This document shows, piece by piece, positions 26,756 to 36,568 of a stretch of 64,000 nt of DNA. The notes beneath the pieces are model-generated. The model made no database searches. It was not told the origin of the DNA and worked only from the letters and a program-made list of their open reading frames with translations. How positions within the stretch are numbered: position 1 is the stretch's first letter; each line of letters opens with the position of its first letter. The translations under genes and the position numbers were made by a program. Source of the stretch: Pseudomonadota bacterium (GTDB lineage: Bacteria > Myxococcota_A > Polyangia > Polyangiales > Polyangiaceae); NCBI GenBank assembly GCA_023423895.1, contig JAFAER010000005.1, positions 124,001-188,000 on the forward strand, written 5' to 3'.

Positions 26756-27271
26756 CTAGAGCGCTTCGAGATCGCGGCCCGCGAGCGTGGCCTTCCGGGC
26801 GTCGCCCTGGATCGTCATCGTCACCGACAGCGTCGCCGGACCGCCGAGCTCGCGCTCGAGACCTTCGCCCCACTCGACGAGCAGGATCGCGCCATCGGCG
26901 CGGCGCTCGTCGAGGCCGAGGCGGAGGACCTCTTTCACCGTCTTCGCGGCGTCGTCCTCCTCGCGCAGCCGGTAGAGGTCGACGTGGAGCAGCGTGCCCT
27001 TCGGGGTCTCGTACTCCTGCACGAGCGTGAAGGTCGGGCTCGCGATCGCAACGTCCGCCGGGACGCCGCGCGCGCGAGCAATGGCCCGCGCGAGGAACGT
27101 CTTCCCAGCGCCGAGGTCGCCCGAGAGGAGGACGAGGTCTCCGGGCTCGAGCGCGTCGGCGATGCGCGCGCCGAGCCGCGTGGTGTCGCGGCGCGTGGCA
27201 AGCAGAACGACGCGTTCGGCAGGAGGGGGCACGGGCGCATCGTAGAGCGCCGATTCGGTCGAGGAGTGCAA
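26756..27271 (-). CDS. tsaE: tRNA threonylcarbamoyladenosine biosynthesis ATPase TsaE
   Basis: The 171-residue product has the TsaE hallmarks: P-loop LLSGDLGAGKTFLARAIA (residues 48-65, GDLGAGKT), ASPTFTLVQEYETPKG, LLHVDLYRLREEDD and ILLVEWGEGLERELGG. TsaE hydrolyses ATP to reset the TsaB-TsaD complex that makes the t6A base in tRNAs reading ANN codons; it is an essential housekeeping protein. tsaB and tsaD are not in this window. The length is slightly above the usual 150-160 residues because of a 20-residue N-terminal extension. Confidence 0.93.
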   Translation of the reverse strand: MHSSTESALYDAPVPPPAERVVLLATRRDTTRLGARIADALEPGDLVLLSGDLGAGKTFLARAIARARGVPADVAIASPTFTLVQEYETPKGTLLHVDLYRLREEDDAAKTVKEVLRLGLDERRADGAILLVEWGEGLERELGGPATLSVTMTIQGDARKATLAGRDLEAL

Positions 27272-27455
27272 AAACGGCGCTCACACGGGCGGGGGCGGAG
27301 CCCTCGAGCTCGTCCTCCGACGTCTGCACGAGCCCCAGACCATGCCGGCGCAGGGCGTAGTCGTCATCCTCGCCTCGTGACGCCACATCGAGATGCCCGC
27401 GCCGCTCATGACGACGAGCGCGACGCCGTAAGCCTGACGATGACGCCGATTCGCG

Positions 27456-28166
27456 TCAGGTGGCGTTCGGCTGCGCGATCGAGGAATCGAAACGCGCCGT
27501 CTCAATCCTCGCGAGACTCTCGTCGCGGTGGACGCGCTCGTCGAGAGCGATGCGACGGAGCACATCGCCCACGGTCGCGTAGCTACCGAAGTCGACGGCG
27601 AGGACGCTGTCCCACGGCTCGACATCGAGCTCTGGGTGTTCGGCGGCGTAACGCATGTACACGTGCTCGGCGTGGTCCTCGAAATCGGCGTTGAGCGCGT
27701 AGCTCAAGCGCGGCTGGAGCACGTAGAGGATCCAGCTCACGTGGTAGTAGACGACCGCGAGAAGCTGCGGGACGACTCGGAACCGAACCCACGAACGCGA
27801 GCGTCCGTGCCCCGCCCTCCGCGCGACGAGCTCCTCGAGGATGAGGAGATGCCACTGCTCGTTGTCCTGCTGAGCACGCGACTCGCGCACGTAGTCGAAG
27901 ATGCGCCGGGCAAACGCGGGACGGCGATGGACGTGCGAGATCGCCACGTACCCGACGTTCTCCCAGGCCTGATAAGGCACACGAGCGACGAGCTCGAGCA
28001 CGACGAACCGCTCGAGGCTGCTGGCCTTCCCGTAGACGAGATCGAGCGTCGCGAACAGCATGCGAGCAAGGAGACCGTAGCTGCGCGGGGCCGTCGCCAG
28101 CGTCTCCCGCTCGGCGGCGCGCAGGGCGGCGCGGGGCGTCGGCGCAAGCGGGTCCGCAAGCTTCAT
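27456..28166 (-). CDS. Alternative-oxidase-like diiron protein
   Basis: ATG 28166 follows a good purine-rich site (gggggattgcac before ATG) and gives 236 residues. The sequence follows the alternative oxidase / plastid terminal oxidase pattern: LELVARVPYQAWENVGY (E58), DNEQWHLLILEEL (E103 and H106), YVLQPRLSYALNADFEDHAEH (E163), and RIALDERVHRDES (E210 and H213). These are the six expected iron ligands in the right order, including two ExxH motifs. Known members oxidise quinol and reduce oxygen to water at the membrane surface, and the hydrophobic helix VVPQLLAVVYYHVSWILYVL (131-150) fits. Identity to canonical members looks low, so quinol oxidation is inferred. It stands alone, downstream of no respiratory gene. 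Confidence 0.78.
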   Translation of the reverse strand: MKLADPLAPTPRAALRAAERETLATAPRSYGLLARMLFATLDLVYGKASSLERFVVLELVARVPYQAWENVGYVAISHVHRRPAFARRIFDYVRESRAQQDNEQWHLLILEELVARRAGHGRSRSWVRFRVVPQLLAVVYYHVSWILYVLQPRLSYALNADFEDHAEHVYMRYAAEHPELDVEPWDSVLAVDFGSYATVGDVLRRIALDERVHRDESLARIETARFDSSIAQPNAT

Positions 28167-28302
28167 GTGCAATCCCCCGTCCAGCGCCGATCTCGTGTTC
28201 GGTCGTTCCAAGATACCTGGTGGATAGGTCCTACTCCCGACGCGGCAAGCGCCCGCACGCATCGTCGTGGATCGGCCCACCGACGATCCACGAAGGACAC
28301 TT

Positions 28303-28488
28303 ATGATCGCGGCCGTGAGCGCTGCACGACTCCCTCTCCTCGTGCTCCTGACGCTGGGCACAGTCGCGAGCTGCAGCCGTCCGATGAACGTGGTGCCCTC
28401 CAGCACCGATATCTGCAAACGCGACTGCCGAGCTTCGCACTACCGCACGTGGGCAGAAGTCGATCGCTGCCTCGCGACGTGCAGATGA
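28303..28488 (+). CDS. Very small lipoprotein
   Basis: The frame from ATG 28303 encodes 61 residues: a signal (MIAAVSAARLPLLVLLTL), lipobox TVASC, and a mature peptide of about 38 residues with five cysteines, including CKRDCRASHYR and DRCLATCR. The ATG at 28267 would add 12 residues. The two CxxxC-type pairs could form a disulfide-stabilised hairpin. Divergent from the alternative-oxidase-like gene. Function unknown. Confidence 0.62.
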   Translation: MIAAVSAARLPLLVLLTLGTVASCSRPMNVVPSSTDICKRDCRASHYRTWAEVDRCLATCR

Positions 28489-28597
28489 AAGCTGCTTGAC
28501 GCGTCAGCCCGGTATGAAGCCGTTCGGCGCCGAGCTGACACTGCGTTTGCGTCCGAGATGACGCCCGAAGGAGCACGCAGTGCTCACGCCTTCAGCG

Positions 28598-29395
28598 TCA
28601 CACACCGACGAGCGCTCGCATCCACCAGCCGAGCTGCTTTCGCTTCGCGTATCCCGGGAGCTGCGCGAACGTGTGGCGAGCCTCGGCGAGCGCCTTCTTC
28701 GCGTTCGCGCTGTCGCCTCGTCGGCGCCGCACACGTGCGAGGCGGACGAGAGGCTCGAGGATCGACGTGTTGTTGCTGGCGGCAAGCTCCAGGGCGTGCT
28801 CCGCCTGCTCGAGGCGGCCGAGACGCTCGAGCGCGTCCGCCGCGCCGAGGTACGCTTCGCCGTAGCGGCGGAACGCTCGCTCTTTCTGCACCGCAGGCAC
28901 GCTCGACAGCGGCTCGTCGGCGTCAGGGTCGACGCCCACCGCTTCGCCGAACGCGCGAAGCGCTCCTTCGGCGTCGCCGGTGCGGAGCAACGCGAGGCCG
29001 AGCAGGTACTGGATCTCCTGGTTCTTCGGATCGCGCCCGCGAGCCTCCTCGAGGTAACGAAGCGCGCGCTTGTGGAGGCGCAGCTCGAGATAGGCGATCG
29101 CGAGGTCACGCCGGGCGATGACGTTCGCCGCGTTCAGCTGCACCTGGCGCCGGAGCCCGCCGATGCGCGACAGGTTCCGCATGATGACGACCGGATCGGG
29201 CAGCCACGGCCGCGCGGCGAAGAATCCGATCGCGACCAGCGCGAGCATCGGATTCTGCTCCGCATAGGCGAGGAAAAACGTCGCCAGGTAGTAGACCCAG
29301 TAGTAGTTCACCGCCCGCAGAGAGCCGTATAGCACGCGACGGCGCGCGTGCACGCGCCCGCCCGCGAGCAACGGCTCGTCCAACCGACGGACCAC
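28598..29395 (-). CDS. Membrane-anchored TPR protein
   Basis: The 265-residue protein has a hydrophobic region near the N-terminus (YYWVYYLATFFLAYAEQ and NPMLALVAIGFFAARPWL, about 30-65), then TPR-like helices: NVIARRDLAIAYLELRLHKR, NQEIQYLLGLALLRTGDAEG, YLGAADALERLGRLEQAEHA and VRLARVRRRRGDSANAKKAL. It is probably a scaffold at the inner membrane. Its neighbours are unrelated: a small lipoprotein before it and a divergent DUF4132 gene 80 bp away. Confidence 0.75.
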   Translation of the reverse strand: MVRRLDEPLLAGGRVHARRRVLYGSLRAVNYYWVYYLATFFLAYAEQNPMLALVAIGFFAARPWLPDPVVIMRNLSRIGGLRRQVQLNAANVIARRDLAIAYLELRLHKRALRYLEEARGRDPKNQEIQYLLGLALLRTGDAEGALRAFGEAVGVDPDADEPLSSVPAVQKERAFRRYGEAYLGAADALERLGRLEQAEHALELAASNNTSILEPLVRLARVRRRRGDSANAKKALAEARHTFAQLPGYAKRKQLGWWMRALVGV

Positions 29396-29475
29396 CTGGG
29401 AGGGGAGACGCGGGGCACGGTCATCATTTCCCGAGGCTCGTCATGGCGCGATGATGACCGAGGGAGATCAGGCTC

Positions 29476-32400
29476 ATGAGCACGCTACCCGTCACCGTCA
29501 CCAGTGAACCCAACGGCCGTCGAGGGTTGGTCCTCGGCCTCGCGATCCACGACGACACCGTCGTCGCCGTCGGAGGGCAAGGCCGCGACCTGATCCTCTC
29601 GTCGAAAGATGGCGTGACCTGGCGGCAGCTCCGGAGCCAAGGCAAGGGTCTTCGCGGCGCTCTCCTTCGCAATGACGAGCTCTGGGTCACCGGCGAATAC
29701 GGCTACCTCGCGAGGTCGGAGGACCTCGGAAAGACGTGGACGGAGATCAAGACGAAGACCAGCGGCTGCCTCTTCGGTGTGGTCGCCGATGACGCCGGCC
29801 ACGTGTGGGTCGCAGGCGACGACGGCTACCTCGCCGTCTCGAAGAACGGGACGACGTTCACCAAGGTCGCGGGCGTAGACGAATCGATCGCGCGGATCTC
29901 GGCCAGCCCGCTCGGCGTGCTCGTGCCGAGCGACAAGCCTGGTCACCTCTACGTCGCGAAGGACGGAGCGGTCACGAAGACGAGCGCGAACGCCGGCTCC
30001 GATCTGATGTCCGCGGTCGTCACGCCCGCGGGGACCCTCATCACGGTCGGCGCGAACGGCGTCGTGCTTCGGTCGGAGGATCGAGGCGAGAGCTTCGAGA
30101 AGATCGACCTGGGGACGACGGCGCTGCTCTGCGCCGTCGAGTGTTTCGAGGACGGTCGCGTGGTCGTCGTCGGAGCGAAAGGCGCCATCTTCGTCTCGAA
30201 CGACGACGGGAAGACGTTCGTACGCGTCCGCCATGCGGCCTCGGGCGGAACGTTCTGGTGCTGCAGGCGCTACGAGGACGTGCTCCTCGCCGGCGGCGAA
30301 AATGGTCTCCTCGTCACGATCGGCGAGCCTCGCGCCGCGCCGGCTGCGGCCGTGGACACGACCCCGGCCTCGCTGCCCGTCGAGTCGAAAGACGGTGTGT
30401 GGTGGAGCCCGCAGCTCCGCGCGATGCTCTATCCGCGGCGAGGCGGGATCGCGACGATGGTTCGTCCACTGCCGACGCTCGAGGAGGCGTGGTCGACGCT
30501 CCGCCGGATCCTCTGGGCCGCGGATCGCGTGGGGATGGAGACGAAGTCACGCCCGTCGGGCATCTGGACCTTCGCCTCCTCCCATGACAAGTCCGAGCGG
30601 CTCATGGGCGAGCGCATCCTCGATCCGGTCGCGCGCGTCGGCACGGCGGAGGAGGACGCCGCGCTCGTCGCGCTCACGTTCGAGAAGTATCGCGGCTTCA
30701 TCGCCGACTTTCACGAGGACATCTTCGAGGCGCTCGCGGACTTCCTCGTCGTCTCCGTCGGTCTCACCGAGGCGTTGCGGCGCTGCTACGCCGGGCTCGA
30801 GGGCGAGCTGCCGTACGTCGGCGTCGGGCTGTTCGGTCGTCTGCGCGATCTCCTCGCCGTCGCCGAAGAGGGAGAGTACTCCGCCGCGCGCGCAGCGATC
30901 CTCGCGAGCTCGGAGCAGGCGATCGCGAAGGATCCGAAGGCCGACCGTCACATCGCCGACCTTCGCTGGGCAACGACCTTCCTGCTCCCGCTCGGTCCTC
31001 GTGCCGGTGACGAGGAGCGCGAGCTCCACGCGCGCGCGCTTCCGAACACGGTTAAGTTCGGCGATTTCGGCGTCCATGCCTGCGGGATCGCCGCCGGCGA
31101 CCTCGCGACGCTCGTGTACTTCCTGGAGAAGAACGGAAAAGTAAGGCACGAGTTCTTCTCCCCGTTCAACGGACGGATGTACCTCGCGTCCGTCCTCGAG
31201 ATCGCGGGCAGGAGCGCCGCTCCCGTGCTCGCACGGATGAAGCCTTCGAATCCGTTCCACAACGACGCCACCCACAACGGCCTGTGGTGCCAGCTCATCG
31301 CCCACGTCGACGCTCCGGAGATCCTCGAGGCGCTCTACGCGGAGCACACGACGGAGGGCTCCATCTGGGGCACGGCAGGGCTTGTGACGGCGGCGCGGCT
31401 CGACAAGGACCGCGTCCTCGCGTTCGTGCGGGCGAAGAACGATGCGGACCTCGCTCAAATCATCGAGGCCGAGACGTCACGCCAGGCGCCGCCGCCGAAG
31501 TGGCGACTCCCCGGAAGCGAGATCCCCGAAGAGCTGACGCAGCCCGTGCCGTACGAGCCGCCTGCCGCGCACCGCGGCGCAGCGTTCGCATCGCGCGTCG
31601 TCGTCGAGCCCGAGGCGACATGGCGCGACGACGAGCGCGAAGAGGCAATGGCCCAGAGCGTCTACGACGACGCGGTGAAATGGGACGGCGTCTCGCTTCG
31701 AAAGCTGACTCCGGAGGCGCTCGAAGCGTTCATCGCCCATCGCGAGAAGTGGCGTCTGCCGTCTGCGATCCCGGACTTCGGCCTCGCGCCGCGATCGATC
31801 CACGAGCGTCTCATGGCGCTCGGCTTTTCGCCCGCCGAATACGCCGTCCGCTGGATGCTCCCGGGAGTGATGGTCAAGAACGGGCTCGCGCTCCTTCCCC
31901 TCCTTCGAGCCGCCCTCGAAGATCCGACGTCGTCCGAGGCAGCGCTCGAGGTCGCGCAGCCGTTCGGGGACGTCGCGTTCGTGCCGGTGGTCGCGAAGGC
32001 GTTCGCGGGCAAGAAGCAAAAGGCGCTCGCGCGCTCGTGGCTCCTTCGCCATCCACGTCACGCCATCGCCGGTGCGCTCGCGCTCTGGTCGGAGGGTGGC
32101 GCGCCGGCCGCCGACGCGAAGCGCGTGCTCCGCTATCTCGACGGCCGCGGTCATCGCGCGTCGATCCTCGCGCTCGCCGCCGCCTACGACGTGGCCGCAG
32201 TCACCCGCGTGCTCGACGAAGATCCGCTCGCCGCGCCAAAGGTGAAGAAGCCCACGGTGCCGGGGTTCGCCGACGTGGGCGCGCTGCCGGAGCTCGTCAC
32301 GGTCGACGGAGAGAAGGCGGACGCGAAGGAGGTCAGCGAGCTCCTCGTCCGGCTCGCATTCTCCAACGCCGACGAGATCCACCCCGGCGTGATCGCCGCC

Positions 32401-33657
32401 AAGACGCGGTACACGGCGCAGTCGCGAGCCGCGTTCGTCTGGGCGCTCTTCGAGGCCTGGCTGAAGTCCGGCGCCGACGCCAAGCACGGGTGGTGCATGC
32501 AGGCCGTCGGCTTCCTCGGCGACGACGAGTGCGCGCGTAGGCTCGCGGCGCTCGCGAAAGCGTGGCCCGGCGAAAACGCGAGCGCGCGCGCGCAGGCGGC
32601 CCTCGATGCGCTGCTCAACATCGGGACCGATACCGCGCTCGTGAACATCAATCTCCTTGCCGAGAAGTCGAAGTTCCCGGCGTTCAAAGCCGCAGCACGA
32701 GAGCGGATCGACGCGATCGCGTTCGCACGCGGCCTCACGGCCGACGAGCTCGCCGATCGTCTCGTCCCGACGCTCGGGCTCGAAGAGAAGGGCGCGACCG
32801 TGCTCGATCTCGGCGGGCGCACCTTCGAGATCGTCTTCGGCGAGGACCTCCTGCCGCGCGTGAAGGACGTCGACGGGAAGGTCCATGCGGATCTCCCCAA
32901 GCCGGGCAAGAACGACGCGAAGGATCTCGCGAAGGCCGCCAAGGCCAAGCTCGCCGCGCTGAAGAAGGACGCTCGCACCACGGCCTCGCTCCAGATCGCG
33001 CGCATGGAACGCGCCATGCGCAGCGAGCGAGCGATCTCGGCGAGCGTCTTCACGAGCTGCTTCGCGGAGCATCCCTGGATGACGCATCTCGCGCGCCGCT
33101 TCGTGTGGGGCGCGTACGAGGGGACGACGCTCAAGAGCTCGTTCCGCGTGGCAGAGGACGGGAGTCTGGCGAACGTCGACGACGCGCCGTTCGAGCTCTC
33201 CCCGGAGATGACGGTGAAGCTCCTCCATCCGCTCGCGTTCACGAAGGGCGAGCTCGAACGCTGGGGCCAGGTCTTCGCCGACTACGAGATCCTGCAGCCG
33301 TTCCTGCAGCTCTCGCGGCCGGTCTTCACAGTCGACGATGCGGAGCGGACGGCGAAGGTCCTCTCGCGGTACGACGGTCGAACCGTGAGCTACTCCGCGC
33401 TGCGCGGCCTCGAGGCGCGAGGCTGGGAGCGCTGGTACGACGCGAGCGTGCAGATGGCGCAGCGCATCGACTCGAAGAGCGTGGTCGTGCTCGGCACCGA
33501 GCCAGGATGGCATCCGTCGCAGACCGCGGCCGACATCGAACCGCAGCGCATCGATGGGCTCCACCTCACGGTCGACGGCGAAGGTTTCGGCAGCCTCCCG
33601 CCACTCGTCTTCTCGGAGATCGTCTACGACCTCGAGACGATCACGTCGTCCTCCTGA
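29476..33657 (+). CDS. Large protein: BNR-type propeller N-terminus plus DUF4132-like region
   Basis: The 1393-residue product lacks a signal peptide. Residues 1-290 repeat the propeller motif of BNR/Ycf48-like proteins (SSKDGVTWRQL, SEDLGKTWTEI, SKNGTTFTKV, SEDRGESFEKI, SNDDGKTFVRV), about 40 residues apart. A long helical middle carries HEAT-like units. The C-terminus (about 1150-1393) matches DUF4132/MolR-type proteins: MTHLARRFVWGAYEGTTLKS, FELSPEMTVKLLHPLAFT and GLHLTVDGEGFGSLPPLVFS. DUF4132 proteins have no established activity and are often linked to WGR domains. The start at 29476 lacks a convincing alternative. Very long soluble proteins of this type are frequent in myxobacteria. Confidence 0.85.
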   Translation: MSTLPVTVTSEPNGRRGLVLGLAIHDDTVVAVGGQGRDLILSSKDGVTWRQLRSQGKGLRGALLRNDELWVTGEYGYLARSEDLGKTWTEIKTKTSGCLFGVVADDAGHVWVAGDDGYLAVSKNGTTFTKVAGVDESIARISASPLGVLVPSDKPGHLYVAKDGAVTKTSANAGSDLMSAVVTPAGTLITVGANGVVLRSEDRGESFEKIDLGTTALLCAVECFEDGRVVVVGAKGAIFVSNDDGKTFVRVRHAASGGTFWCCRRYEDVLLAGGENGLLVTIGEPRAAPAAAVDTTPASLPVESKDGVWWSPQLRAMLYPRRGGIATMVRPLPTLEEAWSTLRRILWAADRVGMETKSRPSGIWTFASSHDKSERLMGERILDPVARVGTAEEDAALVALTFEKYRGFIADFHEDIFEALADFLVVSVGLTEALRRCYAGLEGELPYVGVGLFGRLRDLLAVAEEGEYSAARAAILASSEQAIAKDPKADRHIADLRWATTFLLPLGPRAGDEERELHARALPNTVKFGDFGVHACGIAAGDLATLVYFLEKNGKVRHEFFSPFNGRMYLASVLEIAGRSAAPVLARMKPSNPFHNDATHNGLWCQLIAHVDAPEILEALYAEHTTEGSIWGTAGLVTAARLDKDRVLAFVRAKNDADLAQIIEAETSRQAPPPKWRLPGSEIPEELTQPVPYEPPAAHRGAAFASRVVVEPEATWRDDEREEAMAQSVYDDAVKWDGVSLRKLTPEALEAFIAHREKWRLPSAIPDFGLAPRSIHERLMALGFSPAEYAVRWMLPGVMVKNGLALLPLLRAALEDPTSSEAALEVAQPFGDVAFVPVVAKAFAGKKQKALARSWLLRHPRHAIAGALALWSEGGAPAADAKRVLRYLDGRGHRASILALAAAYDVAAVTRVLDEDPLAAPKVKKPTVPGFADVGALPELVTVDGEKADAKEVSELLVRLAFSNADEIHPGVIAAKTRYTAQSRAAFVWALFEAWLKSGADAKHGWCMQAVGFLGDDECARRLAALAKAWPGENASARAQAALDALLNIGTDTALVNINLLAEKSKFPAFKAAARERIDAIAFARGLTADELADRLVPTLGLEEKGATVLDLGGRTFEIVFGEDLLPRVKDVDGKVHADLPKPGKNDAKDLAKAAKAKLAALKKDARTTASLQIARMERAMRSERAISASVFTSCFAEHPWMTHLARRFVWGAYEGTTLKSSFRVAEDGSLANVDDAPFELSPEMTVKLLHPLAFTKGELERWGQVFADYEILQPFLQLSRPVFTVDDAERTAKVLSRYDGRTVSYSALRGLEARGWERWYDASVQMAQRIDSKSVVVLGTEPGWHPSQTAADIEPQRIDGLHLTVDGEGFGSLPPLVFSEIVYDLETITSSS

Positions 33658-33816
33658 ACGAGCAAGAGTAGCGCGCTCTCGACGAACGTTCGGGACGACA
33701 TGGTTGGCGGGAGTCGGAGCACGCAAGGACGTGTCGTCCCGATCACGCACGACCCACGAACCGAGCTCGTCGAAGCGATTGCATCTCGATCGGAATTCAC
33801 GCAAGCAGTGGGATCC

Positions 33817-36494
33817 ATGTCTTCACGCTCCAGGATCGCCGGCGCCGGCGTATCACTCATCGCGTTCTGTCTGATGGCTTGCTCGTCGGCGGACGACATC
33901 GCGCCGGGGCTCGACGACGCGGGCGCTGACGGCACCGCCCCGCAGGTCGACGTGGGCGTGCCCGATGCGGGAGCGGACACCGGTCGACCGGACGCCGACG
34001 CGACGAACATCGACGATCCGAACAACGCGACGAAGGACACGGACTGCGACGGCCTCACGGACGCCGAGGAGTTCTCGACGATCTACCCCGGCGGATTGAA
34101 GACGGACCCGGGCATCGCCGACACCGACGGCGACGGGATCCTCGACGGCGTCGAGGTCGGGCGCGTCAGCAGCGTCGACCCGAATTGCGCCTTCGCCGGC
34201 GACCAGGACCCGACCACGCGGACCTCGCCGGTGGCTATCGACACCGACGGAGACAAGCTCCCGGACGGAGTCGAAGATCTCGATCGCAACGGACGGCGCG
34301 ACGCGAACGAGACCGATCCCAACGCGCGGAAACCGACCGCGACGGTGTCGCCGACGGCGACGAGGACAAGGACGCGAACGGCGTCGTCGGTCCGGGGGAG
34401 ACGAACCCGCTCCTCGCCGACACCGACGGCGATGGCATTCCCGACGGCGTCGAGGACGCTTCGTGCACGGATCCGCTGAAGGCCGACACCGACGGCGACG
34501 GCATTCCCGACGGCGTCGAGGACGCGAATCGGAACGGCGTCCTCGATCCTTCGGAGCTCAATCCGTGCGACGCGGGCGACGGCGCGGTCGGGACGCCGAT
34601 AGGGAGCGTATGCACCACGGCGAACCTGCGCCCCGTCAAGCTCGTGAAGGAGCAGGCGCCCGACCTTCAGCTCGCGCTGCCTGCAGGCTTCCGCGATGAC
34701 CTCCGTCAGCCGATCCAGCTGGCTGGCGTCACCAAGGGCGTGCTCGCGCGGGACGACGTGAAGCAGGTGACCGCGATCGCGTTCAAGCAAGGCGCCGTCG
34801 CGGCCGGGTCGACCGTCACCGACGAAGAAGCGAGCATCCGCGCGGCTGCGCTGCCCTCGGCGACGCGCGAATACACGCGGACCTTCACCACGTGGGACGG
34901 TTACCCGGCGCTCGCGGTTCGGTATGCGGTCGACGACGCGCGCGACTTGAACACGTTCACGAACGCGCTCTCACAGCTCCTCGTCCCCGGCAGCTCCGGC
35001 GCGCTCGCAGGAACCGCCGGCATCGAGGGCCCGTTCAAGATCCAGGCTCAGTACGTGCGCCGCTCGGACGCGAGCTTGCTGGTGACGTGGGCCATCACTC
35101 CGGCGAGCCGTTTCACCTCATCGGACAACGCTCTCGTGATGGCAGACGTCGCAGCGGGCTCCGCCCTCGCCCAGGCCGATGACACGGACGGGCTTCGATG
35201 CGAGGCGTTCGCCCCGACGCCCGGCAAGGTGGACTTCCTCTTCGTCGTCGACGACAGCGGTTCCATGTCGGCTTCCCAGTACGCTCTCGCGAATGCCGCC
35301 ACCGCGATGGCGGAGCAGCTCACGTACGCTGCACTCGACTGGCGCATCGCGATGGTCACGACGTCGTACGTCTCGCCGACCGGCCCGAACGCGAACGTCG
35401 TGCGCGCCTTCACGAAGAACATTCATCAGTTCCGTGCCTGGTTGACCCCCAACAGCACGTGCTCTGGCAGCCAATGCTCGGGCGTCAGCATTCCCGCCGG
35501 CGCATCCCCGACGTCCTGCACCACGAACAGGGACTGCTGGGTCGGGCTCAGCGGCGCGGGGACCGAACGACCGCTCGACTCCGGACGGGCAGCGATCAAC
35601 CTCCTCGGGTCCGCGGGCGGCACGGAGACGACACGTTTCCGAGCGGACGCGAACGTCGTCGTCGTTCTCCTGACGGACGCGCGCGATCAATCGGCCGCGA
35701 CCGTGAACGAGTATCGACAGTACTTCGCCGCGTCGGGCAACGTCGCCGAGGTCAGCAAGAACCCGCTCGAACGCCTGATCCCGCTTCACGGCATCGTCTG
35801 CCCGCCCGAAGGAGCGACGAACGACACGGCGACATGGTGCAACTCGCAGGAGGATCCGAGGAACCCGCGGCACGTGGACGTCATCACCGCGAACGGGGGC
35901 GTGCATGGGAGCATCCGCAGCGCGTCGTCGATCTCGACCACGATTCGCGCCATCGTCGACAGCGTGATCGCCTCGTCCGGACGCCGCGTTGCCCAGCCGC
36001 CGATCGGTGCATCGTTGAAGGTCGCGATCGAAGCCGTGGAGGACGCAGCCGTCTGTCCGAACACGGGTGATCTACCGCGCAGCCGCACGAACGGCTTCGA
36101 CGTCGACGGGATCGACCGCTCGATATCGTTCTTCGGGGCATGCCGTCCGGCGGTGCCGGGCGTGACGCGCGCTGCCATCTCGTATCGCTGGTGGAACGAG
36201 CGTTCGGCGAACCCGGACGGCCTCCCCGCAGCGTGCCAGGACTGCAACGGAGCCTGCGGCGCATTCGAAGCCTGCACGGCCGCATGCACTTGCGAGTGCG
36301 TGCAGTCCGCGTCCTGCGGGCCCGGCCTTCGATTCGATCCAGAGGCGTGTGGCTGCGTTTGCGATACGGCGACGCTCGATTGCGGGCCGGGCCGAGTCGC
36401 CGACGCGGACCGGTGCGCGTGTGTCTGTAAGCCTGATTGCGGCGGATGCGCGTCGGGCACGACGTGCAACACGAGCAGTTGCTCGTGCAAGTGA
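33817..36494 (+). pseudogene. VWA lipoprotein with calcium-type repeats, interrupted by a frameshift
   Basis: ATG 33817 opens a lipoprotein signal, MSSRSRIAGAGVSLIAFCL then MAC. The frame encodes thrombospondin-type-3-like calcium repeats (ADTDGDGILDGVE, IDTDGDKLPDGVEDLDRNG) but loses register near 34324-34330. The continuation, ETDRDGVADGDEDKDANG and two more DTDGDGIPDGVED units, is read in the frame one base earlier and runs to 36494. Restoring one base (for example one more G before gaaacc) would make one protein of about 890 residues. The rest has a VWA domain with an intact metal motif (VDFLFVVDDSGSMS) and a Cys-rich C-terminus (CxCxC modules). Either the gene is broken, or a base was missed in a GC-rich run. 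Surface adhesion is likely. Confidence 0.8.
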
Positions 36495-36568
36495 CGACGC
36501 GCTCGCCGAGGCAGAGCGGCCGGCGTGCACTCCGTGCTCCCAGGCGCCATCACGTCTACACTCTAGGC

